A DNA stretch of 64,000 nucleotides. It comes from Colocasia esculenta. Taxonomy: Eukaryota; Streptophyta; Magnoliopsida; Alismatales; Araceae. The stretch is from the NCBI GenBank assembly GCA_014218235.1, contig CM024753.1, positions 174,630,348 through 174,694,347 on the forward strand. Direction: 5' to 3'. A program made the translations under genes and the position numbers. The notes beneath the pieces are model-generated. The model was not told the origin of the DNA. It made no database searches and was given only the letters and a program-made list of their open reading frames with translations. Shown piece by piece: positions 44,460 through 55,927 of this stretch. Positions within the stretch are counted from its first letter, which is position 1, and each line of letters begins with the position of its first letter.

Positions 44460-45440
44460 GTTTCTCAAATAGAGCCTAGGACAGTCAATGAAGCCCTTTC
44501 TGATGAATCTTGGATAGTAGCCATGCAAGATGAATTAAATCAATTCAAGAGAAACCAAGTATGGTCCTTGTTCCTAGACCATCAGACCATCCAGTCATTG
44601 GCACCAAATGGGTGTTCAGAAATAAACTGGATGAAACTGGTGCAATCTTAAGAAACAGGCCAGATTGGTAGCTCAAGGCTATTCTCAAGAGGAAGGCATA
44701 GATTTCGATGAAACCTATGCACCTGTAGCTAGACTTGAGGCCATTAGAATATTACTTGCATATGCATCTGCTTTGAATTTACACTATTTCAAATGGATGT
44801 TAAATCCTATTTTTAAATGGTTTTATAAAGAGAAAGTTTATGTGGAACAACCCCCGGTTTTGATGACACAGAATTCCTAATCATTTTTCAAACTTCACAA
44901 GGCATTATATGGTTTAAAGCAAGCACCTAGAGCCTGGTAAAAGGGTTAGTTCTTTTCTTTTAAACCATGGTTTCAGTAGAGGTCAAGTAGATAGTACTCT
45001 TTTCATAAAGTCAAAGGTCAAACACATTCTATTAGTCCAAATTTATGTAGATGATATTATCTTTGGGTCTACTGATGAATCCCTTTGCAAGTACTTTGAA
45101 AAGTTGATGCAGAGAGAATTTGAAATGAGCATGATGGGAGAACTCAATTATTTCCTTGGACTACAAATCAAACAAGGAAAGGAAGGAACTCACATCTATC
45201 AAGCAAAGTACACAAAAGATCTCTTAAAGAATTTGGATTCGAAAATACCAAGCCACTGTCAACACCAATGAGTACATCAACAAGAATGGACAGTGACAAA
45301 GATGGTAAGAAAGTAGATCAAAAGATCTACAGAGGTATGATAGGTTCACTCCTTTATTTAACACTAGTAGACCTGATATTTTATTTAGTGTATGCATGTG
45401 TGCTAGATATCAGCAGATCCTAAAGAATCACATTTAATTT
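44460..45440 (+). pseudogene. SIRE reverse transcriptase
   Basis: The copia RT blocks appear in order but in shifting frames: 'LVAQGYSQEEGIDFDETYAPVA' (44,663-44,730), 'VYVEQPP', 'LHKALYGLKQAPRAW' (about 44,893-44,937), 'QIYVDDIIFGST' with the catalytic YVDD (about 45,038-45,073), and 'MMGELNYFLGLQIKQ' (about 45,131-45,177). At least five frame breaks or stops occur, so no full-length enzyme is encoded as read. Confidence 0.85.
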
Positions 45441-45442
45441 CT

Positions 45443-45982
45443 GTGAAAAGAATATTTAGATATTTAGAAAGATCTCATGACTTAGGTCTATGGTATCCAA
45501 AACATTGTGAAATTAACCTAGTAGGTTACTCTGATGCTGACTATGCTGGATGCAAATTAGATAGAAAAATCACCAGTGGTGGTTGTCAATTTCTTGTAGG
45601 ATGTTTAATATCTTGGTCTTCAAAGAAACAAAATTCAGTAGCACTATCTACTGCTGAAGCTGAGTACGTAGCTGCTGGAAATTGTTGTACACAACTCTTA
45701 TGGATAAAGCAACAAGTTGAAGATTTCGGATTAAACATCAAATCCATCCCACTGCTGTGTGACAACACCAATGCCATTAATCTCACCAAGAATCCAGTTC
45801 AGCACTCAAGGACCAAACATATTGAGGTTAGATATCATTTTATTCGTGATTATGTTGCAAATGGAAATATTGAAATATCCTTTATTGATACAAATGGCCA
45901 ATTAGCAGACATTTTCACAAAAGCCTTACCTGAAGAGAGATTCGCATCTCTTAGAAGGGAATTAGGCATGTGCAATTTGTAA
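45443..45982 (+). CDS. SIRE RNase H domain (pol C-terminus)
   Basis: An open 179-codon stretch ending at TAA (45,980-45,982). Landmarks are 'GYSDADYAGCKLDRKITSGG' (catalytic Asp), 'WSSKKQNSVALSTAEAEYVA' (Glu), 'LLCDNTNAINL' (Asp) and 'KHIEVRYHFIRD', ending 'TKALPEERFASLRRELGM', the usual copia pol terminus. The active residues are all present. It is the C-terminal part of the pol polyprotein and is not translated on its own. The start given is only the first Met in the open stretch. Confidence 0.88.
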   Translation: MKRIFRYLERSHDLGLWYPKHCEINLVGYSDADYAGCKLDRKITSGGCQFLVGCLISWSSKKQNSVALSTAEAEYVAAGNCCTQLLWIKQQVEDFGLNIKSIPLLCDNTNAINLTKNPVQHSRTKHIEVRYHFIRDYVANGNIEISFIDTNGQLADIFTKALPEERFASLRRELGMCNL

Positions 45983-46372
45983 TAAAGTTTGCATACAATG
46001 GCACATTAATTTTAGAATTAAGTAATTTTTCTCTCCATGGCGTTAAGCAAAAGAAATTCAAATTATCCTTTAACTGCTCTCTCATTGAAGTCGGTTTGAA
46101 TAGTCAAACTCTTTTGTCTTCTTCTGCTGCCTTTTTGACGCCTCACTTTCCACATCGCATTAATTTATTCATAAAATCAATGACAGAACGATTCGTATCT
46201 CATCGTCTACCTTTTCCCTTTTTCATCCTGTCGTATGAGTCGATGCCCTAACAACTCATATCTCAACCCTCTGCAAATTTGAACCTTCCCTCCTCCTTCC
46301 CGAAAAATTTCTTGAGGATTCCTTCTCTTCTCCTTCCGTTTCAACCCTCCAGAGACCTTCCCACCTGAATCC

Positions 46373-47394
46373 ATGGCCGCACCAGTCATCGCCGGCAATT
46401 TGGGAGGCTACAACGCCGAGTTTCTCACTCCTGAGCAGCAGGAGAGGTTTACCTTTGTGAAGACGAAGCTCTGTGGCAATAAAGAAGTCGATGTTGCTAA
46501 TCTGAGGAAAAATGGAATGAGCAGCGTGGCACTTGATCAATCAGATGCAGTGGTGGGAGTCACCACCTTTTCAGAGGTCAGTTATCCGGACCTGGTAAAA
46601 GCTTTCTTCGTGTGTATGAGAACAGAGGAAGATGGGTCCCTAGTTTCTTCAGTGAAGGGAACCATGATTAGAATAGACCCTGAGTTGCTGAAGATGTTGT
46701 TTGGTGCGAAGACTTCCGGGTTTAGTGGGGTTCACGCTGTGGACGCCCAAGTAAAAGGTTTGGGAATTGTAGGGCCGGGCTTCAAGCTAAGGGACGACAA
46801 GCTTGATATAAATCAACCATCTGCTTTCAACCGCCTCCTTCATTTTATTGTCTGTCAAATCTTAGTTCCCAGAAGTGCAACATTTTCTTCTTGCACAAAG
46901 GCCGACTCTGACATGATGTACTGGGCCATTCAAAATAAGGAGATAAATATGGCCGCAGTGATGATGGAAAGAATGAAATTTGCCAGAGATCAGATTTGGG
47001 ACACCAAGAGTAAGTTAAATTGTCTCCCTGCCTATGCCCACCTACTTACCAAGATCTTCAAACACTTCGGTGTTGATCTTTCTGGGGCAGTTGTAGAGAA
47101 AATGGGCCAAGCAATCAGGTCCAGGAACCTAAGAAGAGTGGCTTCTCTGTGGCAAATGGTGTCTGGTTCAAGGCTTCTGTTGCTGAAGGCGAAGCCATCA
47201 TCGACGACACCTCAGTTGTTCATCAGGAGATGGGATCAGCAGATATGATTCCAGAATTGCCAGTGGAGTCAGTTTCAGCTCCAGCAGTTGGAGCAGCAGA
47301 ATCATCAGGCCCCTCTTTAGCAGAAGTTCAGTCTGAAATTGCATGGAAGAAGAAAGAATATCAGCACCAGCTTCAGAATTTCCAGAAGAATTAG
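46373..47394 (+). pseudogene. SIRE downstream ORF, N-terminal domain (plant-transposon-protein-like)
   Basis: A 291-codon frame starts MAAPVIAGNLGGYNAEFLT at 46,373, 390 bp after pol stops, and continues with one frameshift (~47,140) to 47,394. Segments 'DLVKAFFVCM...SLVSSVKG', 'RLLHFIVCQILVPR', 'MMYWAIQNKEINMAAVMM' and 'YAHLLTKIFKHFGVDLSG' resemble the domain often annotated as 'putative plant transposon protein' in retrotransposon ORFs. Its biochemical role is not known to me. It occupies the position of the env-like ORF of SIRE1, but I see no signal peptide or clear transmembrane segment. Confidence 0.65.
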
Positions 47395-48300
47395 CTGAAA
47401 ATTTTGCAGAGATGAGAATTGAGGATATTCTCCCAGAGGATATTATTTCAGTTGAGGACCCACTACCCTCAACTGTGGTTGCATCTATTCTTTCAGACAT
47501 TATTGATTCGATTCCTTTCACCTCTAGTGCTCCAGAAACCAGTGGCAGAGTTGCAGAAGAGGCTGTGACATCAGGCCACATTGATGAACCAATGGAAGAT
47601 GTCCAAGTAGAGGTAGAGCACCCAGCTGCTCAGGGTGACTCTGTAATGGAAGATGCTCCCATTCAGGGGGAGCAAGTATCAAATGAAGAAGATGCTCCTA
47701 TTGAGGGGGAGCTATCAAAAGAAGGTTCAGCAGAAACAACTCCAGTTGTTGATGGTCAGGAGGAAAGGCATAGAGATTCTCAATTTTGGATGACAGAGAA
47801 GGGAGATTGCAAGCTCTTCGAGCTCAGATGATGATCAACCTCCTCCAGCAAAAGAAGGCAAGAAGAAAGGAAAAGAAGTTGCCTCTGAAGTTCCTCTCTT
47901 GGCTGATACACCTTTTGAGAGGCAGGTCAAGCAGAAAATTGTCATAAATTTGAAGCCAGTAATTGAAAGGCTGAATGTGCAAGGTGAGTTATTATGTACT
48001 CTCCAGTCAGATGTAAATTCTATATTTCTGAGCCAAGCTTCAGCCAACAAAGAGTTGTCAAATCAGAAATGCTATGAAATGGTTTAACAAGAGATGAGTA
48101 GCATGAAAGGCATGCTCTCGGATATTATCAAGGCAGTTCAAGCTCCTCCTCCTCCAAAAGCTCAGGAGCCTGGAGAAAATGTGTCTGGGCCATCAGGGCC
48201 AGCACTAGAAGCAGCAGCACACCAAGAGGTAGGGCCAACAGGGCCAGCTGATCAGGTTGAAGGGCCTCCAGGGCCATCTGAGCAAGGGTCAGGGCCATGA
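47343..48300 (+). pseudogene. SIRE downstream ORF, acidic and coiled-coil middle region
   Basis: A very acidic stretch (47,343-47,831, many EE/ED pairs, a repeated 'EDAPI-GE' unit) is followed by a possible coiled coil (47,899-48,087, 'KIVINLKPVIERLNVQGELL'). After that comes a Gly-Pro-rich segment (48,094-48,298, repeated 'GPSGP', 'GPTGP', 'GPPGP') ending at TGA. Frames shift between blocks. No enzymatic motif is seen. It looks like a linker of the same large protein. Confidence 0.5.
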
Positions 48301-48706
48301 GGGCCATTGGAGAGTGAGTCTGTGCAGATAGAGGCAGAAGAGTTCATGGCACCCAAGCCCCCAGCTCCCTCTTCTCCCTCTCACACACCTATTCCTCCAA
48401 CTCCACCCAGCTCCTACAGCACCTCCTGCTCCTCAAACATTCAAGAAGCCTCAATCTAGACCAATTTCTTCTCCTACACCATTTCAGTCCACCTCATCTC
48501 CTGCCTCCTCTACTTCCATTCCTTCTCCTTCTCCTATACATGAGGCCCCTCCAGCATCCTCAGCTGGAGCATCCTCCTCCTCCTCTGGTCCCTCCCTTGG
48601 ACCAGTTGATGACCTCCCTACTACTTCCCACTCTTTTCTTCATCCTACTCCTCCACCCTCTTTCATCACTATCATACCTGAAAGAGCCCAACTTAACTCT
48701 CCCTTT
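48301..48706 (+). other. Pro/Ser-rich linker region of the downstream ORF
   Basis: CCT/TCC-rich sequence translating to Pro-Ser-Ala-rich text in more than one frame. It lies between the coiled-coil part and the C-terminal domain. Confidence 0.5.
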
Positions 48707-50075
48707 ATGGAACAAATAAAGGATGAGTTTGAGGAAGGGATCCTCAGGTCTGTGTTGAAGGTGGGGAACATGTTCATAGGGCAGACCCTTCCAGTCCTGC
48801 CCCCAAGAAGAGGAAGCTTACTTCTACTTCCTCCCTATCCTCTGAACCCAAATACCCACCTTTGTGGTTTTCTCTCACAGTGGACAACAAACATCCCTCA
48901 CTGTACAAGAATATCTCTCAAAGGTTGTTTTTGCAACCATCATTAACCTTCCCTTTCTTGATCTCACAGATCATTTGAACACCATTCTACCCTACACTTC
49001 TCTTTCGAAATCTGAAAAATCCAAAATCTTCTCTCTTGCCCACTCCAAAACTGAAGAGCAGTGGGGCAAAGGTCACAAGGATCTCCTAAAGAAATTCATT
49101 CTTGCCAAATCTGCTAGATTCCCTCCAAGGGACCACTCCCTGACCTTATCAGAGTGGTTCAGGATCTATCATAGGGAACTTTGGGCACCCTATATTCAAA
49201 AGGAAATCAAAATGATCAGGCACCTCATGCTATTCAACAACTACAGATATATTCATAGACTTCCAGAGGTTCAGCTCAGTCAGTTCAAAAGGGCCATTTC
49301 AGCTCTGACTCCGATATCTCTCAAACTTCTGATGTTCAGGTAGATTTTGCTACCCTCCAAGTACCTGAAGACGTAGCCCTTCCTCAATTCACTTTCTAGT
49401 TATGGAGTCCTCTGTAGGATCCATCATCTTTGAACGTTTTGCCAGAGTAATGGGCAGAATTAAAGTACAGAAAGGCTGCCTGGTTGCTTTTCCTAGATTC
49501 CTGTTTAGGGAATATCACCAGGGGCATGTAAGTGCTGAAGTTCTAGCCCCTATTCTGTCTGAATGTGAAAGGCTGACATCTTCTGAATGGTCCAAGTTCT
49601 ACCCCCTGTCAGCTCAGCAGCTGTTTGACATCAATGAAGCTCAAGCCAGAGAAGGCAAACCAGCCATTTCTCCAGCTACTTTCCTAGATATGAACTCCAT
49701 TCATCTTGTTGATGACCCCTTCAAGGTCTGGGAGGAAAGATACAAAGTATATGTGGCTATGCACAAGGCTCTCAGAGATAACCACAATCACTATCCTGTG
49801 ACCATGGACCAATTCCTCACCTGTGCCAGCTTTGGGACTCGTCGATTTCTCAAGATGAACATGGACAAGAATGCATATGCTGATCTTCTCTATCAGCACC
49901 TAGATCTTCATCTCAAAAGGATGGCTTCCACCATAGGACCATCCTACTCTGTATCCTTTGGAGTCTTCAAAACTCATTTTGAAGAGCAGGAAGCACAGGC
50001 ATGGGAAACCATCTCCCATTTTGCCTCTCTTCTGTCTCCTGCCTTCTATTTACCAGTACCTCCACAAAGTTAATG
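48707..50075 (+). pseudogene. SIRE downstream ORF, C-terminal domain (unrecognised)
   Basis: Two long open stretches, 48,864-49,343 and 49,402-50,073 (223 codons, ending LPVPPQS). Visible features: 'LTVQEYLSKVVFATIINLPFLDLTDHLNTILPY', a charged 'SKSEKSKIFSLAHSKTEEQWGKGHKDLLKKF', 'LTLSEWFRIYHRELWAPY', and in the second stretch 'FLDMNSIHLVDDPFKVWEERYKVYVAMHKAL'. Composition is that of a soluble helical protein. I do not recognise a family. Low stop density over 1.3 kb suggests a real coding region of the element that has decayed little. Confidence 0.55.
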
Positions 50076-50150
50076 AAATGACCTTCTTTGTATACTCCTA
50101 TTCTCTTTCTCTCTTCTTTCTTTGTCGAAGATTGTCTTTTTGCTCAATGA

Positions 50151-50301
50151 CAAAAAGGGGGAGAAAATTAGCATGTCTGAAATACAATTTTTTTTAGGGA
50201 GAAAATTAGCATGTCTGAAATTCAATAATTTTAGACTAATTTCAGACATTTTTTCATCCATGCTTATTGTTCAGTTTTGTCATCACCAAAAAGGGGGAGA
50301 T
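50151..50301 (+). other. Two polypurine tracts before the SIRE 3' LTR
   Basis: AAAAAGGGGGAGA occurs at about 50,153-50,165 and again at 50,288-50,300, the second directly abutting the LTR. Between them 'gggagaaaattagcatgtctgaaat' is present twice (about 50,158 and 50,197). Confidence 0.8.
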
Positions 50302-52579
50302 TGATGATTACTCTGTCCCCATGTAATTTTAAGTAATTACACATATATATATATATATTTGATGATTAACAAAACCAAACAAGAGTTTATCAATTATATC
50401 TAATGAATATTTCATAAGTCTTAAGTACAGGAAAAATACAAAGGTCAAACAAGCCAATAAAGGTATGCATTACTTCTCTGAAGCTTTAATCTTTTCAACA
50501 TGATATTTCTCTAAATCCATATCGACTTCTATTGAAGGCCATAACGATTTCTTTATAAGCATATCGATTTCAATAGAATTATCATAACGATTTCCTTTCT
50601 GGCTGAAAAGTCATGTTGTTTCAATCAAATCGATGTCGTAACGATTCTATAAGTAATCACAACGATTTCCTTATAAGACTAAAAAGTCATGTTGTTTCAC
50701 AAGTCGATGTCACAACGACTCTATAAGTTACCGTAACGATTTCTTTAGAGCTCGTAACGACTTGCTATCACAACGACTCTATAAGTTACCGTAACGATTT
50801 CTTTAGAGCCTGTAACGACTTGCTCGTCACAACGATTCTATAAGTTATCGTAACGATTTCTTTAGAGCCCATAACGACTTGCTCGTCACAACGATTCTAT
50901 AAGTTACCGTAACGATTTCTTTAGAGCCCGTAACGACTTGCTCGTCACAACGATTCTATAAGTTACCGTAACGATTTCTTTCGAGCTCGTAACGACTTGC
51001 CTGTCATAACGACTCTATAAGTTATCGCAACGATTTCTTTGGAAAGCGCAACGACTTGCCTGTCATAACGACTTATAAGTTATCGCAACGATTTCTTTAG
51101 AAAGCGCAACGACTAGCTTGTTGTAACGATTTCATAAGTTACTGTAACGATTTTTTAGAACTCGCAACGACTTGCTTGTTGTAACGATTTCATAATTCAC
51201 CATAACAATTTCTTTAAGCGCTCACAACGATTTACTTTGCACAACGATTTCTTTAGAGCTCATAACGACTTGATAAGTGTTCATAATGATTTGCTCTCTA
51301 TAATGACTTGTTAGTATTCATAACGACTTCATAAGTCATATAGCCATCGATTTCATATCTTGATATCTTATTCATCTTAAAAGAGTTGACTAGTCAAAGT
51401 CCATGTAGACATCTCTCTGACGCTTTTGCATTTATGAGATTTGAACGTATCTCTGCATGCATGCAGACCATATCATCCTTTATCGTGCCTACTCTGATTA
51501 CGTCTTTTAGACTTAAGCTATTTTGCATTACTATTTTCATGTCTATTGCTACTGACGTTGACTGACATCAGAGACAGCTTAGCTATCTGCTATTTGAGAT
51601 TGACATTTGTGCAGACCTCTGAACTAGCTTCATGGTACAACGTTAAACAAAATAGAAGCCAACAGATATTTCTGAAGATCTCATCTCTTTGCATGCTCAA
51701 GTGATCAAAAGACTGTTGACTGGAAGCTTCCAAGACTCCAGATGTCATTCAGTCTAACGACTACTCAAAAGAGAGACAACGGACACTTCAACGTCAAGAT
51801 TTCAAATTGAAGATATAAATTCAAGTCAGAAGAACAGAAGAAAGATAGAGATCGCGCATTCAAGCATTCAAATTCTTCTGAAGAAGTCCAGAGCCAAGAA
51901 CTTCATTCCACTTAGCTTTTGCTCTTTTACTCTCCACTAGTTTGTGAAAATCTTGAGAGAGCCTGTGTAGTTCTGAGAGTGTGCTTAGCTTAAATCTCTT
52001 CCTCCCAGTTCTAGTTCTTCAGATCCTTACTTGTCAGAAGCTTGATCTAGGGGCTTGAATTTCATTCATTCTCTTTGCATTGTTCCCTTCGGTTGTGAAG
52101 GAAGACCTGGTGGTATCCAGGGTGTTGTTCCCTTCGGTTGTGAAGGAAGACCTGGTGTGGTATCCAGGGTGTTGTTCCCTTCGGTTGTGAAGGAAGACCT
52201 GGTGGGGTATCCAGGGTGTTGCTTTCCCTTCAGATGTGAAGGAAGACCTGGTGTGGTATCCAGGGTGTTGTTCCCTTCGGGTGTGAAGGAAGACTAGCTG
52301 AGCTGGGTGTTGTAGCGTCCTTAGGGGGACTGTACCCTAGTTAGTGAAATCCTGAGTTGTTGCTCAGGGACTGGACGTAGGACTCCTAAGGAAAGGAGGT
52401 CCGAACCAGGATAATCCTTGTGTTGTGTGATTGTCTTCTTTGTGTGTTTGATATTTAAACTAACAGTCACTAACCTACTTCGAAGAACGTTTGTGTGAAT
52501 GTTTTTAGTTTCAGGTATCTTCTAGATTAATTTTTAAAAGACCATTCACCCCCCCTCTGGGCTCGTCAACTGGGCAACA
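50302..52579 (+). repeat. 3' LTR of the SIRE-type element
   Basis: 2,278 bp partner of 38,934-41,161, with the AACGA array (50,520-51,330) and the double-hairpin minisatellite (52,081-52,310). The minisatellite has one more unit than in the 5' LTR. Confidence 0.93.
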
Positions 52580-53186
52580 GTTCTCATAGGACCAAATAAG
52601 TTCATGTGTAGCAGTTCCAATGGTTGCTGAGTTGTAACAATATTTTTGTATTTAAGGCCGCTTCTAACTTGTTCTCCTTTTGCATAATGATTGTATATAT
52701 AATTATCTATGAACTTGAGCTTGATAATTCTTCCATTAGTTGATGCTTCTAAAGCTTCTGAAGAGTACCTTGACTAGCTTGGCCAATCTCTTGTGCCAAA
52801 ACTCATCTTTCTCTACCTTCCAAACAATTTTCTTTTTTCTTCAACTCATCCAAGTGAATCTTGTGCACATGTGTTGTTATTTTTACAGTGAACATAATTT
52901 CATTTGACCGTGGATATGTGATGCCACATTCTTTAGCATTGAATTGTACATCATGTCCCTTGTTGCTTATCTTGTTGATGTTGTCCCATAGTGTTTCAGT
53001 CCTTCCATGTACAACTCCTTATTCATTAGACTAATTCCATTTGATCCAATTTAGTTGACCCCTTAATATTCTACCATTGCCTTTGACTTTATACTATGCA
53101 AGTTACCTTCTTCAACTATTATTGAAATGAAAGCTTGACGGTCTCTTGATATGTACCTAAAGCAATCACTGTCCAAGTGCTACTGT
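52580..53186 (-). pseudogene. Right part of the split minus-strand copia internal region
   Basis: The minus strand reads protease-like 'LDSDCFRYISRDRQAF' (degenerate DSGCSRHMTGDRQAF, about 53,130-53,180), then pre-integrase 'DEFWHKRLAKL' (about 52,775-52,810), and 'FIDNYIYNHYAKGEQVRSGLKYKN'. It ends 'PLELLHMNLFGPMRT' at the SIRE insertion point. Joining it to 38,933 skips most of the integrase core, so the deletion predates the SIRE insertion. gag and the 5' LTR are absent. Confidence 0.75.
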
Positions 53187-53504
53187 TGAGTTATGGTTAT
53201 GTGAATAACCATAATTATTGTTTTGATGATGATTGATTTGATTTGATGATGATTGATTTGATATGTTTTGATGCTGACATAATCATGGTTCATCTTGTTG
53301 ACATCATAATATCATTGGATTGTTGATGAACTTAAGTGCTTTCTTATTGCAATTCATTTGATTCATGTTTATAGTTCATAAATTGTCTGGCCACCTTGAA
53401 ATCCTGCTAAAATGAACATCAGATGTTCACTTTTGGTCGTAGTCAGTCGAAGCACAATATCGGATGTACAGTTTTGGTTGTAGTTAGTCGAAGCAGAACT
53501 TTGT

Positions 53505-53870
53505 CATTTACAAGTTGAACTTCGATATGACGAAGTTCCACTTCATCATATCCGAAACTAAGCTTCTGATATGACAAATTCATTTCAACCAATTAGACTA
53601 AATTTGGCACTGACTTTGGATCTACTAAATTGTTCCTCATCAGACGAAGTGGAACTTCGTCTTATATGAAGCTAAGCTTCGAATATGACGAAGTCACCTC
53701 GGCCGATAATGATATATTTTACACTGTGACTTTGAATGTTCCATATTGGTCTTTGTCAGACAAAGTATAATTCATCCTATACGAAGCTAGACTTCGGATA
53801 TAACGAAGTGGAACTTCATCATATACGAAGCTAAGCTTCGGATATGATAAAGTCACTTCGATCGTTCAAG
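53505..53870. repeat. Palindrome-rich repeats, GACGAAGT/ACTTCGTC
   Basis: About four related units containing inverted repeats such as GACGAAGT-GGA-ACTTCGTC and CGAAGCT-A-AGCTTCG, in the presumed U3 upstream of the TATA box. Confidence 0.8.
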
Positions 53871-54235
53871 ACAAATTTTGGCCAACACTCAGATGTTCAC
53901 TTTTACACTTGGTCAGCCGAAGCTATGGCACTTTGTATATTCATGTTGTATTTTTGCCATCCAAAGCACCTTGACTTCGGACGTCACGATTTACACTTCT
54001 CAGTAGAAGTGCTGAGACTTTGTATACTCATGTTATAATTTGACAGTCGATAAATATCGATTACCTCATGTTTTACATCGATTATTATAACATGGATGGT
54101 TACTAATTAACTTAAACATCGATTACCTTCTCTGATACTTAAAGATTCTATCTGTGCAGGACATCATGTGATGTGCACATGTCACTTAAGGGCTCTGGGT
54201 ATACGCAACCCTAAGTACAAGGTTTGGACATTGGG

Positions 54236-54245
54236 TATAAATAGG
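54236..54245 (+). promoter_or_regulatory. TATA box of the copia-like LTR
   Basis: TATAAATAGG in the middle of the LTR, followed by a likely transcribed leader. Confidence 0.65.
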
Positions 54246-54799
54246 CCCTTGTCCTTTGCAAAAAGTGTGCGGCCAAAAAGTGAAGCACGTAAAGAAGTGG
54301 GAAAAAAGGGAGAACTCAAAGACAGGAGCAGAATTGTGTCACCAGGAAGAGAGGAAGTAGAGGAAGAAGAGCAGAGCTACCAGATCGAAGAAAGTTGTCG
54401 ATCTTCTTCCTGATATGGAGATCCAGCTTCAGAGGAAAGACATCAAGTCATCAAGCTTCATCGAAGTCCAGTTGTTCTTTAACAAAGGAGAGCACCGACA
54501 AAGGTTCTTGGTTTATGTGTGTGTTTTCTGAGTGTTGATTGATTTGCACAAGTATTCTGTATAGATTAATCTCTATCAGAGAGGTGTGTCTAAGTGTGTG
54601 TGGTTTGAGCCGTCGAGCTCTTGTGTGTGTTGTACTCAATTTCATTGAGTAGTGTGGCCTCACTCTGTGAGGGGTGGATGTAGGAATCACTATGTGATTT
54701 CCGAACCACCTAAAAATCTCATGTGCAGTAGTTTGCTAATTGTCTCTTCGTTAGATGTATGCATAGAAATTTCGATCACACACTGTTTGTCTGACTATC

Positions 54800-55790
54800 T
54801 GCAAGACCCGGCCCTCCTGGGCCCTTGGCCCTATCCTTAGGGTCGCGGCAGGCACCCTGGTCCCGACATGGTCGCGCCAGGGGAGCCTGTCACGACAAGC
54901 TTTGTGACGCGACACACCTGGTCGTCGCGATAAGGTTGCAACAGGGGTGGGCGTCGCGTCCTTGTTGCAGCATCTTGAGGCGTCGTGATTGCTTTTCTGA
55001 TAGACGTGATCATTGTCCTCTCTGTCAGAATGGTCGTGTCGGGTGGAAGGTGCGTACAGTGTTGACGCGACCTGGTCAGCCGTCGCATTTGCTTTTCCCG
55101 GTCTTCGAGGTTTGACCACTTTTGGGGTCGGGCCGGAGGTGGCCATCGCGACATGGTTACGACACCTAGGGGCGTTGCGACATGGTTTGTTGTCACGCCG
55201 GGCCGACCTAGCGGTCACGACGAGCAGTCGTATGGAGTTTTCGATCGTGTTGTACTTCTGTATCGTTGCTAGTAGTAGCTTTGCTTCCGCACTTCTCATC
55301 GGTAGAAGATATAACTACTATTGTTTAAATTATATTATATTATATATTCTTCTGCCTGTTAGAACCAGTAGGAGATTTGTAGTCCCAACTGAGCTTCTGT
55401 TGTGAAGCTCATCCCTCCTTTCCCAGTGAGACTTCTCAGCAGCGGCGCGCCTGGCGGAGGAGACGGGGCAGTAGTCGTGGGCCCCGTAGCTAGCAGTGGT
55501 TCCCCCTCTTAGTGTACGTCACCCTCGGGGTATGCCCCTAAGGGACTTGTTATCCCCCTGTCTTACTTGTACTAGTTGTGTGTTGGGACTGTACCTAGAT
55601 CGATACGCAGTGGTGTCGCTCTCTTTTCTATTTCCGCGTGTGTGATCCTAGTTAGAAGTTGACGTTTACTTCCCTTACATATTCTGTTGGACTTATATTA
55701 TAGCCCTTCCGGGTCTCCGAGTCCGTGGGTGGCGACCGCGAAAATCGGGTCCTCGGCGTGGGCCGAGGGTTGGGTTCTCGGGTCGTTACA
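54800..55790 (+). repeat. 5' LTR of the Tekay element
   Basis: Runs from TGCAAGACCCGG to 'ggtcgttaca', with the primer site one base beyond. Its first ~400 bp match the start of the 3' LTR at 61,243. From about 55,200 on the two no longer align. Confidence 0.85.
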
Positions 55791-55791
55791 G

Positions 55792-55804
55792 TTGGTATCA
55801 GAGC
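55792..55804 (+). other. Primer-binding site (initiator Met tRNA)
   Basis: TTGGTATCAGAGC directly after the 5' LTR. Confidence 0.93.
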
Positions 55805-55927
55805 AAGAGTCTAACAGGACTCGTAGCGGATTTAAACTGCAACAGAAAGTCCAACAGTAGTGCAAGTACACTGCTAGCCGCCCGAGTTAGTATTGTTAAC
55901 CTTATTGGTTGTGTGTCGCGCAGTGAT

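Larger units (their letters stand above)
38934..52579 (+). mobile_element. Complete SIRE/Maximus-type copia retrotransposon, 13.6 kb
   Basis: LTRs are 38,934-41,161 and 50,302-52,579, both TGATGAT...GGGCAACA. A perfect GTTCT duplication flanks the element, an initiator-Met primer site sits at 41,163, and a purine tract lies before 50,302. Internal order is gag, protease, integrase, RT, RNase H, which is the copia order, followed by ~4 kb of extra coding-like sequence. Length, LTR size and the downstream ORF fit the SIRE/Maximus lineage. It is inserted in the minus-strand copia element. Frameshifts and stops in gag and RT mean this copy is inactive as read. Confidence 0.93.
53187..54799 (+). 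repeat. Copia-like LTR, cut by the Tekay element
   Basis: Begins TGTTGAGTTATGG directly against the minus copia protease. It has palindrome-rich repeats (53,505-53,870), a TATA box (54,236-54,245), and near its end the 'gtggatgtaggaatcac...ccgaaccacctaaaaatctc' block typical of copia LTR 3' regions. It stops at 54,799 where the Tekay 5' LTR starts. No primer site follows, so the rest was displaced. It could be a solo LTR or one end of a larger element. Confidence 0.65.

Noticed and set aside
46373..50075. A true retroviral-type envelope gene downstream of copia pol.
   Set aside because: The position matches the SIRE env-like ORF, but I see no signal peptide, cleavage site or convincing transmembrane segment, so the envelope label is not supported.
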